This document shows positions 5,929 to 17,900 of a stretch of DNA of 23,098 nucleotides, in pieces. The stretch is from an uncultured Atopobium sp. (GTDB lineage: Bacteria; Actinomycetota; Coriobacteriia; Coriobacteriales; Atopobiaceae): the NCBI GenBank assembly GCA_946647055.1, contig CAMPCT010000012.1, positions 1 to 23,098 of the forward strand, given 5' to 3'. Each line of letters begins with the position of its first letter. Position 1 is the first letter of the stretch. A model generated the notes under the pieces. The model was not told where the DNA came from, did no database searches, and saw only the letters and a list, made by a program, of their open reading frames with translations. The translations under genes were made by a program, and so were the position numbers.

Positions 5929-8900
5929 GAGGAGAACGAGGTAGTGCCCTCAGTTGCGCCGTCTGAGGTGACAACTGTGGGGGAGAATGCTGTCTCGACC
6001 GAGGACCCCCTTGTGAGCACCGTCCCTGTCGAGAGCGCTGCCCCGGCCACGACCCCGGCCGACAGCCCCGCGCCGAGCGCGACCCCGGCCAGCGAGCCGG
6101 CACCCGTCGTTGCCCCCGCCGATGACCCCGCGCCTGCCGCGGCTCCCGTGAACGACCCCGCCCCGGCCGCAGCGCCTGCCGACGATCCCGCCCCGGCTGC
6201 GGCTCCCGCGGACGACCCCGCCCCGGCCGCAGCGCCTGCCGACGATCCCGCCCCGGCTGCGGCTCCCGTGGACGACGCCGAGCCCACGGCCGCTCCGACT
6301 GACGACACCGAGCCCGCCGCGGCTCCGACTGACGACGCCGAGCCCACGGCTGCTCCCGCCGAGGGCGACGAGCCCGCCGCGGCTCCCGCCGAGGGCACCG
6401 AGCCCGTTGGCGCCGACCCCACTCCCACTCCCACCCCCTACACCACCGGTGAGGTTCCCGCCGGCTCCGCCTACATCGAGGAGGTCGGCGAGACCACCCT
6501 CTACAACAACTCCAACAAGGACAACGCCATCCAGCAGGCCATCAACGCAGCCCTCCTGAAGGCCTCCGGCAGCGCGTTCGAGGGCAACAGCCTCACCGTC
6601 GTCGTGAAGGACGGCACCTACGAGGGCTCCATCGTCGTCCAGAAGGCCTACACCGACGCCAACGGCAACGCCCGCACCTACAACCTCCGCCAGGGCTTCA
6701 TCCTCTACATCCGTTCCTCCGCCGTGCTCGGCAAGGAGGGCGCCGCGCTCGCCGAGGGTGGCCTCGGCGCCAACGTCGCCGCGACCCTCACCGTCCTCGA
6801 CGGCATCAACGTGGACGTGGCGGGCCTGTACTTCTCGAACGCCAATGCCATCACCGTCACGGGCTCCACGAGCTTCGCCTTCGCCGGCACCTCCGGCAAC
6901 GACAACGCAAAGTTCACCCTCACCGACGTTGCCGCCCCCACCATCCAGCTCGGCTCGGGCGACGACATCGCCGCCATCACCCTCAAGCAGAGCAAGAACT
7001 CCCCGCAGCACGTCTCCGTCGACGGTGGCGCTGGCGACGACCAGATCACGCTCGACATCCAGACCACCAAGGGCACCGAGGTTCCCGAGGGCAGCGTCGT
7101 GCCTCCCGAGTACTCCGTCATCGAGGTCGACGGTGGCGACGGCAACGACCAGATCACCGCCAAGGGCGCCCAGGGTAGCGCCAAGTGCAAGGTGACCTTC
7201 AACGGCGGCGCCGGCGACGACCTCATCACCCTCGACGCCACGCTCCAGGGCATCGCCAACAACACCGACGACTTCATCGTCGACGGCGGCACCGGTGCCG
7301 ACCGCGTCCACCTCACCGGCAAGATCTACAGCGACACCGAGCACAACGTCTACGGCATCTCCGGCAACGCCGAGAGCCTCTCGCTCAAGACCGCCAAGGA
7401 CGTGACCGACGACAAGGGCAAGACGACCGTGAGCGTCCTCAACCTCCGCTTCGCCAACATCGAGGCCTACACCGACGACCTCTCCGGCAAGAAGGTCGTC
7501 ACGCTCGACACCGACAACAACGGAAAGATCCGTTACACCGCGGCGCTCGAGAGCTTCGTCACCTACGCCCTCAACGTCAAGGGCACCGCGACGAGCTCGG
7601 GTCAGGGCATCCTCTACTCGGCGGTCTTCACGGACACCTCCAACGTGTTCCTCTCGACCCTCAAGCTCACCTGCGACCAGATCCGCTACGTCTTCGCCCC
7701 GGCGCTCAACGTCCTGGCCGAGTCGGTCAAGATCTACGTGGGCGCTCCCGAGGGCACCAACTCCCAGACCCTGGCCAGCAGCCTGGGCGTCGAGAAGCTC
7801 GGCATCTTCGCGCGCAACGTCATCCTGCGCGGCAAGGACGACGACACCAACTTCACCATCACCGTCCCGGTGAGCGAGGTCGTCGACCAGGACGACATCG
7901 TGATCGACCTCTCCTGCTTCAACTTCGTCTGCGACGGCAACGTGACCATCGCCAAGGACGCGGTCGTCGAGGCGAGCGAGTTCGTCTCGCTCGAGGCCTC
8001 CTCCGAGCAGACCCACGGCATGCTTCCCATCCCGCAGATCAACGTCGTCACCGTGAAGGTGGGCAACGCCGGCATCGACGTGAAGGGAACCGTCCGCGCG
8101 GGCGCCAGCGTGAGCATGACCACCAACGGCATCATCACCATCACCTGTGACGGCTCCACGCTCGGCAGCCCCATCGCCCTGGCCGTGGCCGTGATGGACA
8201 ACCACATCGAACTCGACGGCGCCACCATCGAGTCGCTCGGCAGCGTGATCATGCGCGCCACCACCCAGGTGATGGAGAACGTCGTCTCCACCACCGGCCT
8301 CATCCCGATCTCGCTCGCCGTGAACGTCGGCGTCTCCTACACCACCATCGACATCCACGACTCCACCATCACCGCGGAGGGCGTCGTCGACGCCCGCGCC
8401 ACGAGCACGCTCGTGCAGCAGGCCATCTCCTCCATGCCCAAGGGCAACGCCGCCAAGTACGAGTCGGGCGGCTTCTTCGCCGTGAACGTCGCCGTCCATG
8501 AGGCCGAGGCAATCGTCACCGGCTCCACCAACATCACCGCCGGCGGCGACGTGAGGGCCATCGCGTCGTCCACCGACAAGGCCACTGCCAAGGCGGTCTC
8601 GGGCACCGTGACCACCTCCACCACTACCGCCACGTCCGACCAGACCAAGAAGTTCACCATCGCCCAGATCACCAAGCTCGTCCCCACGCTGATCGACAAG
8701 GTCCTCGCCGGCCTCAAGGGAGCGGCCGGTGTGGGCGGCAACAAGATCTCGGGTGGCATCGACGCCGCCAAGGGCGGACTCGACCAGCCCGGCGCGGGCG
8801 GAAACGAGGGTGAGTCGAGCGAGGACAGTGGCAAGTCCGTCACCAAGGTCTTCGACACCGCCACCAACAGCGCCAAGGATCCCAAGGAGACGTCAGAGAG

Positions 8901-11900
8901 CAGCACCCCCGACCCCAGCACCCCCGATCCCAGCAACCCCGACTCCAGCAGCACCACCCCGCAGGCCACCGGCTCCCAGTTCCACGTCGTGGGTGCCGCG
9001 GCCATCACCGTGATCATCAACTCGGCCGACGCCCACGTCGACACCACCGGCACGATCCAGGCGGACGGCAACCTGGTGCTCGACTCCAGCACCACCACCA
9101 TCGCGACCACCATCTCGGACGCCTCGACCATCACCAAGACCAAGTTCGGCAAGAAGAAGAACAAGACCCTCGAGGACGACCAGACCCAGATCACCGTCAA
9201 GCCCGAGGACGTCAAGAAGCTCGAGGAGCCGACCGACGGCTACACCATCATCATCAAGGGCGGCACCTACCATCCCACCAACGCCAAGATCGACGTCCAG
9301 GGCGACGCCGGCTCGAAGGTCACCAACGTGGGCGGCAAGGTCACACCCGGCACCAAGGGCGAGATCATCATCGAGGGCGGCACCACCACCTTCGAAGGCG
9401 TCGGCATCGACATGAACTCCAGCCCCGCCGGCTCCATCACCTGGACGGGTGACGCGGGCAACGCCAGCGACTACATCACCTTCCAGAACGCCGGGACCAC
9501 GCTCATCTCCACGGGCGTGAGCGACAACACCTACAAGAACGGCACCGCCAAGATCATGGGCGGCTCGCTCGTCGTCAAGAAGGGGCGCGTCTACATCTAC
9601 GACGGTACGCTCGTCGTCTCAGGCGGCCAGGTCATCCTGGGCAGCAGCACCGACGCGAGTGGCAACGAGACCCCCGGCAGCCTCACGTTCACCTACAACG
9701 AGGCCACCAGCACCTACACCATCACCGGCAGCAAGTACGGCATCAAGAGCGCGACGGGCGACCTGACCATCACCTCGGGCGACCGCGGCGAGGTCAAGCG
9801 CCACGGCAACAACTACAGCCAGACCGCCGACGCCATCGTCATCACGGTCCAGAACATGGGGCAGATCGAGCGCATCGGCGGCGAGTACACCGCCGACGAG
9901 ACCGGCTCCTTCACCGGCTCGGGCTGCCAGGTCACCAACACCTCGAGCCTGAGCACCCAGAAGGGCATCAAGCTCGAGGACGGCGACGTCGCCGTCGACG
10001 TCACGCCCAACTCCGGCCTCGCGGTGCGCGACATGAAGGACAAGTCAGGCAACGGCGTGAAAGTCACGTTCAACCCCGCGAGCGGCACCGGCGAGAACGC
10101 GACCCCCGCCTCGAGCATCAGCCTCACCAGCAGCACCGCCAAGCCCACCTACATCCTGCCCAACGGCGCCACCTTCACCATCTCCGACAACGCCACCTTC
10201 TCCGCCCATGGCGGCAGGATGAGCACCGGCTCCACCACGGGCGCCTCCTACATCAAGTTCGAGAACGACCCCGACAGCCACTTCAAGCCGCTCACCGTCT
10301 ACATCGAGGGCACCTTCACCTTCCAGCTCACGGGCACCTTCAAGGGCGACATCGACTTCGCGGACGTCACCTTCGAGCGTCGCGGCGAGAGCCAGACCGG
10401 CAACTTCACCCTCTCCGGCGCCACCACCACCTTCACTGACGCAACCTTCACGGTCACCAACGGCCGCATCGCCGTCACCGGCAACGCGGAGCTCGTCAGG
10501 AACGAGGGCACCCACACCTTCACCCTCAAGGGCGACCTCGTGAAGATCCTCTGCGGCGACCTGAACGTCTCCGCCACCAACCAGGGCTCCTCCATCGTGA
10601 TCGCCGGCGGCACCATGGACCCGACCACCAAGCCCGCCAACATGCAGACCACCTCGCTCGGCGCCGCCGTGAGCGTCGTGGTGATCGACCACGAGAGCAC
10701 CGCCTACGTGAGCGGCCAGTCCACCGTCGTGTCGAACGGCCTGGTCATCAACGCCCGTACGCCCATGGCATCGAGCGACGCCCAGTCGCACGCGGGCTTC
10801 ACCAATGGCGACAACACCATCGCCGGCGCCATCACCGTCCAGGTGAACGGCTTCGACACCGAGGCCTACGTCGAGGAGGGCGCAGACGTCACCCTCGGCA
10901 CGGGCCCGCTCACCGTCGCGGCCTCCGCCAAGACCTACACCAAGACCGTCGCCGACGCGAACGCCGCCGCCAAGGCGACCAGCTCGAACACCACGACGAC
11001 GAACACCAGCTCCTCCAGCGGCGGCGTGGGCGTCGGCGCGGGCATCGCGGTCGACGTCACCGGCATCGACACCATCGCCTCCATCGCCGACAACACGGTC
11101 ACCGCACCGCAGGCGCTCGCGAGCATCACCGTCGCAGCCGCCCAGTCCGGCAACGCCACGGTCACCGGCAAGGCAGGCTCCGCCGGTGGCACCTCGGTGA
11201 CCCCGGCGCTTGCGCTCGGCGTGACCGGGTCCACCGTCGAGGCGTACATCGGCGAGGGCGACACGCTCGTGGCCACCGGCGACGCCACCGTCTCGGCTTC
11301 CAACAGCATCACGCGCATCTTCAACTCCGATGCGGCGGCGGCTGGCAGCAGCGTGGGCCTTGGTGGCGCCTTTGGCATCACCATCCTCAACGACTCGGCG
11401 ACCGCCAAGCTCAAGCGCTCCATCAAGTCGAGGAACCTCTCCGTCACCGCCACCGGCGTCCAGCGCACCACGGTCACCGTGAAGGCAGGCGCCGCGGGCA
11501 ACGCCAAGAAGACGAGCGACTCCGGGTCGAGCTCGAGCAGCTCGAGCAGCAGCTCAAGTAGCAGCAGTTCGAGTAGCAGCTCATCCGGCGGATCGGAGGG
11601 TGAGCAACAAACCTCGTCTGACCAACAGGCGGACCAGGCACTCAGCAGCGGCAAGGCGCTCGGCGCACTCACCGGTACCAAGGGCCTCGCGGGTGGCGCG
11701 ACCGACTCGCTGACCGCGAACCGCCAGACCGCACAGACCTCCGAGGGCAGCGTCTCCATCGCCGCGGCCTTTGGCCTTGCCATCAACCACAACGACACCC
11801 TCGCCGAGATCGCTGACGGCCTCGTCATCGAGACCACGGGCGACGTCGCGGTCATCGCCTACAGCGACACCGACTCCAAGGTCGTCGCCAACGCCTCCGT

Positions 11901-14900
11901 CACCCACTCGAGGGTCGGCGTCGGCGCGGGCGTCGCCATCAACATCGTGAGCGGTGACACCAATGCGGCCATCGGCGACTCCACCGTCAACGCCGGCGGT
12001 GCCGTCACCGTGCTCGCCGCTCAACTCGACGACTCCAAGAAGAAGGTGGACGGGGACCAGGACATCCTCAACCTCTTCGTCGAGTACATGACCAAGATGG
12101 CCCAGCAGATCACCGACGACTTCCTCAACGGCGTCGGGCTCACCGGCTTCTCGAGCCTCATCCACGGCACCCTCATGGAGAAGCTCGAGGCCCGTTGGGA
12201 GAACTTCCCCCAGACCCTCGCCAGCCACAAGGCCGAGATCGCCAAGGCCCTTGGCGGCGCGGTCTTCAACGTCATCGGCCAGAAGCTCGGCGTCCCCGGC
12301 TCCCTCTTCAACCTGCAGAGCTTTGGCGCCGACGTCGACAAGCTCATCGAGAGCATCGCGGCCGACGCGGTGAGCGACCTCTTCGACCTCGGCAAGATGA
12401 AGACCTTCTTCACCGGTGACATCTCCGGCATCATCAAGATCTGCAACACCGTCGTCAACAAGACCCTCTCCGACATCCGCAACGGCCTCTTCGGCTTCAT
12501 CTGCAAGGTCTTCGGCCAGGGCGAGGCCGCTCCTGCCAGCACCATCACCACGTGGGCCATCGCAGGCGCCGGCGCCTCCAACGTGGGCATCGCGGGCTCC
12601 GTCGCCATCGCGGTGACCGACCTCGAGACCTCGGCCACCATCGCCAACCACAACGGGACCTCGCGTGACGACGACGTCACCGCGGGCGGCATCGTCACCG
12701 TGGCCGCCGAGTCCGCCACCACCTTCGACACCGTGGCCACCGCGGCGGTGATGGACGAGAACAGCGGAACGCCAGACAAGAACAAGGACGCCGACAGCAA
12801 GGCCGACAAGGGCACCTCGACCTCCACCAAGCCGGACGGCACCAACTCCAGCACGGGCGCGCCTGGCGGCAGCACCCCCTCCAACTCCACCCAGCCTGGC
12901 GGCAGCGGCGCCTCCAACTCCGACAGCGGCAAGAGCGTGGGCGCGGGCGCAGGCTTCGCCATGGTCTACGGCACGCTCGACACGACCGCCACGATCGGCG
13001 AGAACCGCGTCGTGAAGGCCGGCGCCCTCGACCTGCACGCCACCGCCACCAACAAGGCCGAGACCTTCGCGGTCGCCGGCACCGACCCGCTCGAGGACAG
13101 CAGCGAGCCCAAGGACATCGCCCTCGACGCTGCGGTCGCCCTCAACATCGTGGACGCCACCACCAAGGCGACCTTCCCCGCGAGCGGCACGCTCGTCACC
13201 ACCGGCTGTGACATCGAGGTGGGGAAGGACGACCAGGCACACCTCGAGTTCACCGACAACCCGGTCTACATTGGCGAGAAGGGCTACGGCGTCGCCATCT
13301 ACGCCAAGACCAACAGCGCCACCCTCTCCAAGGCCTCCGGCTTCGCGTGCGGTGGCGACACCGCCGTGGGCGCCGCCGTCGCCGTGAACATTCCCGCGAG
13401 CGATACCGTCGCCAGCTTCTCCGGCACCGGCAGCTCCACCGGCAAGGTCCTCGTGAACGCCTTCGAGCACAGCGAGGACGAGGCCGTGGGCACCGCCACC
13501 GCCATCGGCGCCGACCTCCAGCGCTACCTCACCAAGTTCCACCAGGGCCTGATGGACATCGACACCTTCTGCAACAAGATTGCCAACGGCGACGTCACCC
13601 TGTCCGACCCCTCCAAGAAGAAGGGCGACAACAAGACCAAGGACAACATCGACAACAAGCTCGACCAGAACAAGAACTCCAACGAGCACGCCGACGGCTC
13701 CGTCACCGACCTGGGTGGCATGGGTGCCGAGTCGGGTGCCTCCCTCTCGACCAACATCCTCAAGACCCAGGACATCAAGACCGAGGAGAAGGCCCCCAGC
13801 AGCGAGGCCACCACGACCGTCGCCAACAACACCAACAAGACGGCCAACCCCGAGACCGCGAGCGAGACCAGCGGTGCCGGCGAGGGCAACCAGAGCAGCA
13901 AGAAGGTCATGGTCGCAGCCGCCATCGGCGCCAACATCACCAACCACAAGGCCATCGCACAGCTCGTGGGCACCTTCACGGCCGCCGGCTTTGACGTGGA
14001 CGCCACCAACCAGGCCAACTACCGCACCTACGCCACCGGTGCCGCGGCGACCGGCGAGGGTGCCACCGCGTCCATCGGCGCGGCCGTGGCCGTGGGCGTG
14101 AACAACAACCAGACCATCGCCACCCTCGGCATCGTGGAGAACAACCCTGCCGTCGTCCGCCCGGTCGTCCATCCCGCGAACATCACCACTGCGGGCGACG
14201 TCAACGTGAGGAGCACCTACACCCAGAACATGGACGGCGTCTTCGCCGGCCTGCTCGGCGCCCAGACCATCGCGGGCGCGGCCTCCGGCAGCGGCTCCAC
14301 CGCCACCGTGGCCGGCGCCGTCTCGGTGCTCGTCTCCAACAGCAAGACCTGCGCGACCGTCGTCGAGGGCAGCACGATCGATGCTGGCGGCAACGTCACC
14401 GTCAAGGCCTACGACAAGTCCAAGCTCGCCGTCCGCGCCGGCGCCCTCATGGCCTCCGGCGGCTCCACGGTGGGCGTAGGCGCCTCCTTCGCCCTGGTCT
14501 ACGGCAACAACGTCGTGCGCGCGAACGTCGGCGACGGCTGCACCATCCAGGCCAACGACCTCGTCGTCAACGCCGAGAAGGTCATGGTCACCTTCTCCGA
14601 CTACGCCATCGGCAAGGACTGGTCCGACCTCTACACCATCAAGCCGAGCGTCAAGAAGGGCACCCAGCCCGATCCCAGGGTCACCGAGGCCAAGGACCAG
14701 TCCCTCATCACCCTCACCGAGGAGTACGACCCCGCCACCGGCAAGAAGAAGTACACCGTCAAGCTCAACGTCGACACCGACACGGTGCTCGGTGCCATCG
14801 ACCTCCTCAACTTCCTGAGCTCCACCAACTACTACGTCGAGGCCATCGCCGGCGCCGTCCAGACCGGCGGCGACTCCACGTTCAACGCGGCCGGCAGCTT

Positions 14901-17900
14901 TGCCTTCGTCTTCGCCAACAACACCATCGAGGCGCTCATCGGCGACGGCTGCACCATCGACCTCGCGCGCGACCTCAAGGTCGAGGCCGTGAGCGGCTCC
15001 AACGTGCGCATGATCGCCGGCGCGTTCTCGGTCTCCTCCGCCAAGGTGGGCGCGGGCGCCAGCGTCACGGTCTTCGCCGACAAGGGCACCACCACCGCGG
15101 CCGTGGGCACCAACGACAACACCGGCGACGCCACCACCGTCGACGCCGGCGGCTCCGTCATCGTGTCCGCGCATGGCTCGCAGCCCGACCCCGAGTTCAA
15201 CGGCACGTACAAGAAGACCGACGACACCGAGGTCAAGAACGGCAAGACCTACTACGTCCGCACGGGCGCGGGGATTGGTGGCGACCCGTACGTCTACACC
15301 AAGATCGCGAACCCGACGGGCAACCCGGCCGCAAGTGGCTTCTACGAAGTCGAGGAAGGCTCCTACGAGACCTCCAACGTCATGGTCATCTCCGTGGCGC
15401 CGGGCATCACCACCTCCGGCAACGCGGGTGTGGGCCTGGTCGTCCCCATCATCGTGATGGAGAACACCTACAAGGCCGAGGTCGCCGACAACGTGACCGT
15501 CGAAGCCGGCGGCGACGTCATCGTGACCGCCCAGAACGACGCCAAGCTCCTGCCCATCTCCTTCTCGGTCGGCGCAGGCGAGCAGGCGGGTGTGGGCGGC
15601 ACGGTCCAGGCCCTCGTCCAGAAGACCGAGACCATCGCCCGCGTGGGCAAGTCCGCGACGCTCGTCGCCGCCAACGGCCTCGCCAGGGTCGCCGCCAGCT
15701 CCACCGAGTTCATGGTCAACGTCCTGGCCTCCGCCGCCGCCAGCACCAAGGTGAGCGTCGCGGCCGTCATCAACGCCTGCATCACGCGCTCCGTCACCAA
15801 CGCCATCGTCGACGAGGGCGCCTACGTCAAGGCCAACAAGGACGTCTCGGTCACCGCCGACTCCGAGAGCTTCATGGTCGCGGTGTCCGTGTCCCTGGCC
15901 GGCTCCTCCCAGACGGCTGCCGGCGCGGTCGTCAACGTCTTCGTGTTCGACCGTGAGGTCAAGGCAATCGTCGGCAAGGGTGCCCAGCTCATCTCCGAGA
16001 CGGGCGACGTGCTCGTCGACGCCAAGGCCAAGGACTACACGGTCATCGTCACGGTGGGCGGCGCCGCCAGCGGCAACGCGGCCTTGAGCGGCACCATTCC
16101 CGTGATCGTCTCGACCAACCGCATCGGCGCCATCATCGGCACCTACCGGGATGCCCAGGGCCGCAACAAGCAGATCCTCGACGCCGCGGGCACCGAGCTC
16201 CACGCCGCGGGTTCCATCGGCGTCCTGGCCGACTACGACACCAAGCAGTACGTGGCCGCCGGCGGCTTTGCCGGTGGCAGCGCCGCCGTGGGTGCCACCG
16301 TCCTCACCACCGTGATCAACAACGAGGTGCTCGCCCTCGTCGGGTTTGGCGCGGTCGTCAACGCGGGCGGCCTGGGGAACGGCATCACCGTCAAGAACCG
16401 CGAGGCCAGGCGCAAGGGAGTGAGCGTCTCCGCAACGTCCAACGAGACCTTCCTCGCCGTCGCCATCTCCGGCGCGGGCGGCGACAACGTGGCAGTCGCG
16501 GGTGTCGTCAACACCGGCGTCTTCTCCAACGTGGTCCACGCGATCATATATGGCGGAGGTACCGTGACGGCCAACAGTGACGATTCGGAGGGTGACTTAG
16601 GGATATCCGCGGCATCTAACTCCAACATCTACATGGTCGCCGGATCGCTCGATGGGGCCGGCACCGCGGGTGTGGGCGCCACGGTCACCGTGTTCACCTA
16701 TGACAAGGACGTCGTCGCCTCTGCCAACGCTCATGCGACGGGCACCATCAACGCGCGCAACGTCGAGGTGAAGGCCGGCGACACCCACGTGGTCGACGAC
16801 CTCACCGAGGGCGGGGAGACCGACAGCTCCAAGACCTCGGACCGTCTCTACCTCTTCGCCGTGAGCATCTCTGGTGCCGGCACCGCCGCCGTGGGCGCGG
16901 GCGCCACCGTGCTCTACTTCGACAACAGCAACGTGGCCGAGCTGGGCGGCACCGTCATCGCCACCGGCGACGTCACCGTCCGCGCCGAGAACGACAGCCA
17001 CCTCATCAACGCCAACGGCGCGGTCGCGGGCTCTGGTACCGGGAGCGTCACCGGCGTGGTGGCCGTCACCTACTTCCGCACGAGCACCATCGCCCGCATC
17101 GTCGAGGGCTCCGTCGTTCGTGGCCCCGCCCGCGAGTACGCCGGTAACGTGAGCGTCACCGCCGAGTCCAAGGAGCGCGTCGACGCCGACGTCGTGGGCA
17201 TCACCGGCTCTGGCACCGCCGCCGTGAGCGGCACCGTCGCCGTGGTCATCACCAACGTCACGGTCAAGGCCCACGTGGGCACCGAGGACGGCGACGCGAC
17301 CCCGACGGCCAGCACCATCAAGGGCGCCAGCCTCAAGGTCATCGCCAATGACGACTTCACGATGCTCGGCATCGCCGGCACCGCTGCCATCGGCACCGCG
17401 GGCGTGGGCGTCACCGCCGTCATCGCCAAGACCAGCAACACCGTCGAGGCCTACGTCGGCAGGCTCACCAACGTCATGTGCCTGGGCGACGTCGACGTCA
17501 AGGCGCTCGGCAACCGCGACGTCCAGATGTACCTGGCCACCGTCTCCGGCGGCACCGTGGGCGTGGGCGTCACCGTCCTCGTCACCGTGGTGGGCGGCAA
17601 GCTCGACCAGGATTCCCACGACGCGCTCTTCGAGACCCAGGAGCCGGCGCCCAAGCTGGACGAGGAAGGCAACGAGATCGAGCAGACCGAGGCCATCGGC
17701 GACGCGGACGGCGAGGTCACCTTCTTCGATCCCGACAAGCTCTGGGACGACCTGCTCGAGTCGCTGCTCCTCGAGGACTACGTGTACGAGAAGGTCAAGA
17801 CCCCCGTGGCCGCTGACCTCGCGACCTACTACGAGTACACGGGCGACTACTTCGAGACCACCGACACCGAGGTCGACCCCAACAAGGTCTACTACTACCT

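Larger units (their letters stand above)
14161..17580 (+). repeat. Degenerate beta-strand repeats of about 52-73 residues
   Basis: Each unit has the pattern: acidic or polar strand (GDVxVxAxN), hydrophobic strand, small-residue strand (SGTAAVGA), then VxVxxN and AxVGxGA. Clear units have their small-residue strand at 16468, 16651, 16870, 17026, 17203, 17374 and 17545, with spacings of 61, 73, 52, 59, 57 and 57 residues. The same style continues at 18361-21000 with GGAVAV and AGAIAV cores. This regularity is typical of beta-solenoid adhesin shafts. Conservation is at protein level only; DNA copies have diverged. Confidence 0.8.
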
